A DNA stretch of 64,000 nt from Zantedeschia hybrid cultivar (Eukaryota > Streptophyta > Magnoliopsida > Alismatales > Araceae): the NCBI GenBank assembly GCA_030544215.1, contig JARZZO010000011.1, forward strand, positions 49,287,587 to 49,351,586. Reading direction: 5' to 3'. A program made the position numbers and the translations under genes. Within the stretch, counting starts at the first letter, position 1; each line of letters starts with the position of its first letter. The notes beneath the pieces were generated by a model. The model was not told where the DNA came from and made no database searches. It worked only from the letters and a program-made list of their open reading frames with translations. Of this stretch, positions 59,285 to 64,000 are shown piece by piece.

Positions 59285-59636
59285 GAGCTTATGTATCTTC
59301 TTTTTTTTTTCTTCATGTATCATGTGCAAAAACACCTTTTGATGATATACATGAAACTTTTGGGCTCCAATCTTGTGTTTCTGTGCTTGTCTTGTATCCT
59401 GTACATCACTTAACAAACATGTTAAGTATCTATTTAGGCTTAGCCCCTTGCCTGACCAAATAAATGGTCAATCAATCTTTTCCTTCAATAAATGGTCAAG
59501 GGGCATGGCCTTTATTAACAAAGGTAAACGAACTTAAGCAAACTGAAGCAAAATGCAACATGCAAGCAGACAGATGCTCACTGAAAATAAAAGGAATGAA
59601 ACACACTAAATGCAACAAGCAAATGCTAATTGAAAT
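59285..59636 (+). other. 3' region of the antisense PMD gene
   Basis: Polyadenylation-like AATAAA at 59459-59464 and 59487-59492. No ORF of note. Confidence 0.5.
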
Positions 59637-59831
59637 ATGTTTTTGATGTTTTGAAATATTCATTTTTGTTTGGGTTTTGAAATATATTTTTTTTTGATTT
59701 TTTTTTGACATATGTATTTTTTTATTATTTTGAAATATGTATTTTTTTTGGATTTTGACATATGTATTTTTTTTGGATTTTGGCATATGTATTTTTTTGG
59801 GATTTTGGCATATGTATTTTTTTGGGATTTT
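59637..59831. repeat. Short tandem repeat array, about 28-bp monomer
   Basis: About seven imperfect units of the type GACATATGTATTTTTTTTGG followed by ATTTT. It lies between pol and the antisense gene. Tat-clade elements are known for variable tandem repeats in this area that can seed satellites. Confidence 0.85.
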
Positions 59832-60589
59832 TGACTAAAAGACCAGCATGGTACTTAGATCAAAAGATCATATTCATTTATTAACTTAATTTCCAAATCA
59901 TTCTTCAACAATTTAAGTTAAACCCATCGTGTTTGAACTTGTGTTTCCATTCGTGATCCCATTTGATGATTTGACTCTTAGTCAATCTAAGCCATTCCTT
60001 AAGTTTGGAGTACGCCTCTTTAGAAAGAAAGGAAGAATAAGTTTAGAAAACCCATGAGAAGGTTCCGGAGACCTAAAAAGATGTTCTTTTCCTACCCTAG
60101 TATCCGTTGGGGTTCGGTCATTTCTTTCCGGGGTATTTATCGACCTTGCGTTCCCTTTTGTTTCATTTCATGGCCTTGATATAACGTTTATAGTGTAATG
60201 GCCTTTTGATTTGACATTTGAATTTTGTCTTTTACTTTTGTTTTTCTTTTCTTTTCTTTTCTTTGGAACGGATCTCCCCCATTTTTTTTTATGACGGCCT
60301 CCTACTAAGATGGCGGGTATTCCTGGTAATCTATTCTATGCCTCGTTCCGACATCATGGGTCGAGTGTAAAATAGAATTTTGCTTTAAAAAGGAATGATT
60401 TGTACTTTACACTTTTAGTCAAGCTTTCGATATTCTTTAGGACTTGGCATCTCTTGTTACTCACGAATCAAACGTGTCAGTGTGTGTAGTAATGGGTTTA
60501 TAGTTAAAATATTAGACTAACAAGAAAATTTGAGTTTATAAATTTTCTAATTCCACTGGTCTTCGTACCATGCTGATCGACTCTTTAAC
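59832..60589 (-). other. T2 pol 3' flank
   Basis: No ORF supported. Polypyrimidine stretches (CTTTTCTTTTCTTTTC near 60240 and TCTCCCCCATTTTTTTT near 60275) could be a second, internal polypurine tract on the minus strand. Confidence 0.45.
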
Positions 60590-61777
60590 CTAAGGGTAGT
60601 ATTTCTTAAGATGTAAACCATTCCAGGGATGATTTAGCTCTTCTCCTTCTGCATTGACAAGACGATAAGCATTACCAGGAAAAGCGTGAGATACAACATA
60701 AGGTCCTTCCCAGTTGGGTTGGAGCTTAGAACGCGGACCACCAGGTTTTACAAAAATCCTTTTGACGACCATTTCACCGACTTTGAACTTACGTTCAATG
60801 ACTTTCTTTTGATAAAAACGTGCTAGTCTATTTTGATAAACTTTTGCATGATTAGCGGCTGACCATCTTTTCTCGTCTAAGAGTTCCAATTGAGCGAGGA
60901 GTGCTAAACGATGTTCATCAATAGAAAATTCCTTATTCAATTGTACTCTTAATGACGGTATAAGGATCTCATATGGAACTACCGCCTCCATTCCAAATGT
61001 TAAGAAATAAGGAGTTTGCCCAGTAGGCGTGCGGATTGAAGTTCGGTAGGCCCATAGAGCCTCAACCAATTTTTCTAGCCAGTCTGCGAATTTGTTAGAT
61101 TTGCACGTCTTTTTGATGAATTTTATCAAAGTCTTATTAGTTGCCTCTGCTTGGCCATTGCCTTGCGGATAATAAAGAGATGAATGATGCAATGCAATTC
61201 TATACCTGTTGCAGAGATCCTTCAATTCTTGTGACACGAACTGCGGTCCGTTGTCGGTGACGATGTTGCTTGGAATTCCGAATCGGGTGATGATGTTCTT
61301 CATGATGAACTTGCAGACGGTTGATGCTTTGACTTCCGTGTACGCTTCAGCTTCTGCCCACTTGGTGAAGTATTCCGTTGCCGTGAGAATGAAAGATTTT
61401 CGCTTGATGCCGGAATCTGGATTACCAAGGGGTCCAATGATGTCGAAAGCCCGCATGGAGAAAGGCCATGGGGAAGAAACAGGATGGAGTGAAGATGCAG
61501 GAGAATGAATTTTGTCGGCATGAAGTTGACACTTAGCACACCTACGGACATATCCTACACAGTTTTCTTCCATGGTTGGCCAATAAAATCCTTGTCTAAG
61601 GATTTTCTTTGCTAGCATCTGTCCATTGACATGGCCACCACAAACTCCACTATGTGCTCCTTCCATAACCTTCCAAAGCTCATCTTCGTCTAGACATCTC
61701 AGAAGAACTCCATCAAAACCTCTCTTGTATAATGCTCCTCCAACTAAGGTGTATCGTTGAGCAACTCTCCTGATAGC
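60590..61777 (-). CDS. pol: T2 Tat-type integrase part of Pol
   Basis: Continues the frame of the RT part after one TGA at 61778-61780. From its ATG at 61666: zinc-binding HHCC (His 5, His 12, Cys 43, Cys 46), then the catalytic core with Asp 75 (FDIIGP), Asp 138 (VTDNGPQF) and Glu 174 (QAEATN), 35 residues after the second Asp as is typical. The C-terminal part carries the gypsy GPY-type motif (NWEGPYVV), and the frame ends KKYYP at 60590. The 36 codons before the ATG are open and similar in style, so the true polyprotein reads through. All catalytic residues are present. It inserts element cDNA into the genome. Confidence 0.92.
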   Translation of the reverse strand, partial: AIRRVAQRYTLVGGALYKRGFDGVLLRCLDEDELWKVMEGAHSGVCGGHVNGQMLAKKILRQGFYWPTMEENCVGYVRRCAKCQLHADKIHSPASSLHPVSSPWPFSMRAFDIIGPLGNPDSGIKRKSFILTATEYFTKWAEAEAYTEVKASTVCKFIMKNIITRFGIPSNIVTDNGPQFVSQELKDLCNRYRIALHHSSLYYPQGNGQAEATNKTLIKFIKKTCKSNKFADWLEKLVEALWAYRTSIRTPTGQTPYFLTFGMEAVVPYEILIPSLRVQLNKEFSIDEHRLALLAQLELLDEKRWSAANHAKVYQNRLARFYQKKVIERKFKVGEMVVKRIFVKPGGPRSKLQPNWEGPYVVSHAFPGNAYRLVNAEGEELNHPWNGLHLKKYYP

Positions 61778-61780
61778 TCA
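61778..61780 (-). other. Single nonsense codon splitting T2 pol
   Basis: TGA in the context EEK-stop-AIRRVAQRY. The frame stays open on both sides. It is one transition from CGA (Arg). Confidence 0.8.
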
Positions 61781-63999
61781 CTTCTCCTCAGTTGTAGCTT
61801 CCTCAGGAAATGATTGATCTTCACAATATTTTGCAATCTCATAATACCAAGGCTTCTGTTCATCATCCATCTCTTCTAACAGTTCCATCAACATGATTTC
61901 TCTCTTTTCCACAATATCTCCGTCTCTGAATTTCTTCAGCAACTTCTCCTTAGTTCTAAGAAATGAAGGATCTTTTACGGCGGGTGAAAGACGCCTATGA
62001 ACTATGATTGATTCGGATTGCTTACTGATTGGAAAATCAAGAGAAGATGCAAGTGAAGCTAGAGCATCAGCTAAGATGTTCTGATTCCTAGGGACATGGA
62101 CAAAGATCAATTTTGTGAAAAGCTTTGAATACGCAGAAGTAAGTTCTTGATAAGGTTTGAGCTTGGGATCAAGAGTTTGATACTTGGTTAGTACTTGGCG
62201 AAGAATCAGTTGGCTATCACCTACAATCCTGAGTTTGGTAGCCCCATGAAAATGAGCAGCCTCGAGGCCAGCAAGGAGTGCCTCGTATACAACTATATTG
62301 TTGGTGACTGGAAAGTCAAGCTGAAAGGCTTGTGGAATGGTGACACCTTCAGGTGATAACAGAACGATACCGATCCCCTTTCCATTAGAATTCAGAGCTC
62401 CGTCAAAATGCAGAGTCCACATATCATCTCTGATTTGATTTATGGACATCAGTTCCTCATCCGGAAACTCTGATCGCACTGGATCAAAACGAGGAAGGGG
62501 ATGATGGGCGAGATGTTCCGCTATGGCATAGCGCTTGATCGCTTTCTGCTGAATGTAAATGATATCGAATTGAGATAGAAAGCTTTGCCATCGCGCTAAC
62601 CTATCAGTAAGAACAGATTTCTCCAGAAGGAATTTGATCGGATTCATCCTAGCGATGAGATGGACTTCATGGGCCAGAAAGTAATGCTTCAATTTTTTAA
62701 CAACCCAGACCAATGCTGCACATGTTTTCTCCATCGCCGTATATCTCTGTTCAGCGGGGTTGAGAAGTTTAGAGAGATAGTAGGCTGCCCTCTCCTTTCC
62801 TTCTTCATCTTCTTGTGCTAAGACAGCCCCCACTGCATCGTCCAGGACAGAAATGTAAAGTATTAATGGTTTGCCTGGAGATGGTGGTCTCAAAACAGGA
62901 GGACTTGCTAAATAATTCTTTAATCCATTGAATGCCTCCTGACACTTATCGTCCCAATCGAATTTGACTCTCGGCTTGGTAAACTCGTAAAATGGCTTAC
63001 ACCTTTGTGAGTGCTGGGATACAAAACGGCGAATAAATTGCAACCTCCCGATTAATCCTCTCAACTCTTTCAAGTTTTTGGGAGGTGGCATTTCTCTGAT
63101 AGCCTTCGCCTTGTTGGGATCGATCTCAATTCCCCGTTTGCTGACAAGGAATCCAAGTAATTTTCCTGAAGATACCCCGAATACACATTTCTTGGGGTTC
63201 ATCTTTAACTGATATTCTCTCGATCTCTCTAATACCCTTGCCAAAACTTTGGCGTGCTCAGCCTTTGTCTTAGATTTGACCAATAAGTCATCCACATACA
63301 CTTCCAGATCTATGTGCATCATGTCATGAAATATTGCCATCATAGCCTTCTGATAAGTGGCTCCAGCATTCTTCAATCCGAATGGCATGACGACATAACA
63401 GTATGTTCCCCAAGGTGTAGTGAATGACGTCTTCTCTTGATCTTCTTCTGCCAGCTTAATCTGATTGTACCCTGAAAATCCGTCCATGAACGATAAAGTT
63501 TCATAGCCAGCAGTGTTATCGATGAGTACATCAATATGAGGCAATGGAAAATCATCTTTAGGACACGCCCGGTTTAGATCGCGGAAGTCAATGCAAATTC
63601 TGACCTTCCCGTCCTTCTTCATGACCGGGACTATGTTGGCCACCCATTGTGGATAGAGGACAACTCTAATAAATTTGGCTTTATACAATTTGTCGACCTC
63701 TTCCTTCATCTTTAGAGCCATTTGTGGGTGGAATCGCCTTAATTTCTGCTTGACAGGGCTAACTCCTTCCTTTAATGTCAATCTGTGTTCAACTAAAGAT
63801 GAGTCTAACCTTGGCATATCCTCGTAACTCCAGGCGAAAGTGTACTTATAGTCCTTAAGCACTTGCACAATTGCCTTCTCATCCTCTATAGAAAGATTTT
63901 TGCTGACGAGGACGACCTTAGGTTCGTCTTCAGTCCCTAAATTGATTTCTTTGGTGGGCTCTTCTACGGCAGCTGAGGGTTCATCGAATCTCTTCACTC
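61778..63999 (-). CDS. pol: T2 Tat-type reverse transcriptase, RNase H and archaeal-type RNase H (partial)
   Basis: 739 residues from the window edge. The N-terminal linker runs to residue 75. RT spans about 105-290, with CIDFRDLNRA at 135-144, MPFGLKNAG and the catalytic YVDD at 234-237. The first RNase H (about 370-480) is degenerate in its catalytic residues, as usual in this clade. A second, archaeal-type RNase H (about 525-650) keeps Asp 532 (HFDGA), Glu 572 (YEALLAGLEAA), Asp 594 (GDSQL) and Asp 644 (LADALA). This double RNase H defines Tat/Ogre-type elements. The frame ends at TGA 61778-61780, probably a CGA-to-TGA change. Protease and gag lie right of the window. Confidence 0.93.
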   Translation of the reverse strand, partial: VKRFDEPSAAVEEPTKEINLGTEDEPKVVLVSKNLSIEDEKAIVQVLKDYKYTFAWSYEDMPRLDSSLVEHRLTLKEGVSPVKQKLRRFHPQMALKMKEEVDKLYKAKFIRVVLYPQWVANIVPVMKKDGKVRICIDFRDLNRACPKDDFPLPHIDVLIDNTAGYETLSFMDGFSGYNQIKLAEEDQEKTSFTTPWGTYCYVVMPFGLKNAGATYQKAMMAIFHDMMHIDLEVYVDDLLVKSKTKAEHAKVLARVLERSREYQLKMNPKKCVFGVSSGKLLGFLVSKRGIEIDPNKAKAIREMPPPKNLKELRGLIGRLQFIRRFVSQHSQRCKPFYEFTKPRVKFDWDDKCQEAFNGLKNYLASPPVLRPPSPGKPLILYISVLDDAVGAVLAQEDEEGKERAAYYLSKLLNPAEQRYTAMEKTCAALVWVVKKLKHYFLAHEVHLIARMNPIKFLLEKSVLTDRLARWQSFLSQFDIIYIQQKAIKRYAIAEHLAHHPLPRFDPVRSEFPDEELMSINQIRDDMWTLHFDGALNSNGKGIGIVLLSPEGVTIPQAFQLDFPVTNNIVVYEALLAGLEAAHFHGATKLRIVGDSQLILRQVLTKYQTLDPKLKPYQELTSAYSKLFTKLIFVHVPRNQNILADALASLASSLDFPISKQSESIIVHRRLSPAVKDPSFLRTKEKLLKKFRDGDIVEKREIMLMELLEEMDDEQKPWYYEIAKYCEDQSFPEEATTEEK

Positions 64000-64000
64000 C

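Larger units (their letters stand above)
51755..64000 (-). mobile_element. T2: Tat-lineage Ty3/gypsy element with two antisense PMD-type genes (right end outside window)
   Basis: From the left: 3' LTR, polypurine tract, two plus-strand genes, a tandem repeat region, then pol on the minus strand to the window edge. The archaeal-type second RNase H after RT is the hallmark of the Tat clade. Elements of this clade are known to carry extra ORFs between pol and the 3' LTR, some of them antisense. It is inserted in T1 (left flank AAGAG). Confidence 0.85.

Overview
This window reads as heterochromatin-like nuclear DNA of a flowering plant. I can account for nearly all of it with LTR retrotransposons inserted into one another, and I see no ordinary host gene, tRNA, rRNA or CRISPR array. 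The evidence is LTRs with TG...CA ends, primer-binding sites matching initiator tRNA-Met (TGGTATCAGAGCC), polypurine tracts, target-site duplications (TSDs), and decayed Ty1/copia and Ty3/gypsy proteins. I cannot name the species.

Layout. G1 (1-4796, minus) is a gypsy element, apparently gag-only, running off the left edge. It sits inside C1 (4797-23001, minus), a degenerate copia element whose 5' LTR is split by C2 (11200-22144, plus copia). C2 in turn carries a solo LTR (15195-16781) in its gag. C1 itself lies in an LTR of G2 (23002-46600, minus, Del/Tekay-like gypsy). G2 integrase is split by C3 (25731-44320, plus copia), and C3 leader is split by C4 (29902-39188, minus copia, best preserved). 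G2 ends where T1 (from 46601, minus, Tat-lineage gypsy) entered it, and T1 is interrupted at 51755 by T2, a second copy of the same family that runs off the right edge.

How the parts work together. C1/C3 and C2/C4 are two copia subfamilies with similar pol but different LTRs and leaders. C1 and C3 share a large gag deletion, so they probably depended on Gag supplied in trans. All four have very long leaders packed with hairpins, including series with a constant loop and covarying stems. T2 encodes RT, RNase H, archaeal-type RNase H and integrase on the minus strand. Between pol and its 3' LTR it carries two antisense, intron-containing genes related to the plant mobile domain (PMD).

The most unusual signal is a roughly 33-bp dyad, approximately YTRAANNGCGTC-N10-GACGYCNTTYAR. 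It recurs about 40 times in G1, G2, T1 and T2 (two different gypsy clades), always in the same orientation, and I did not find it in the copia elements. Boundaries come from reading the sequence by eye. LTR ends are firm to a base or two, while family and clade names rest on motif recognition.
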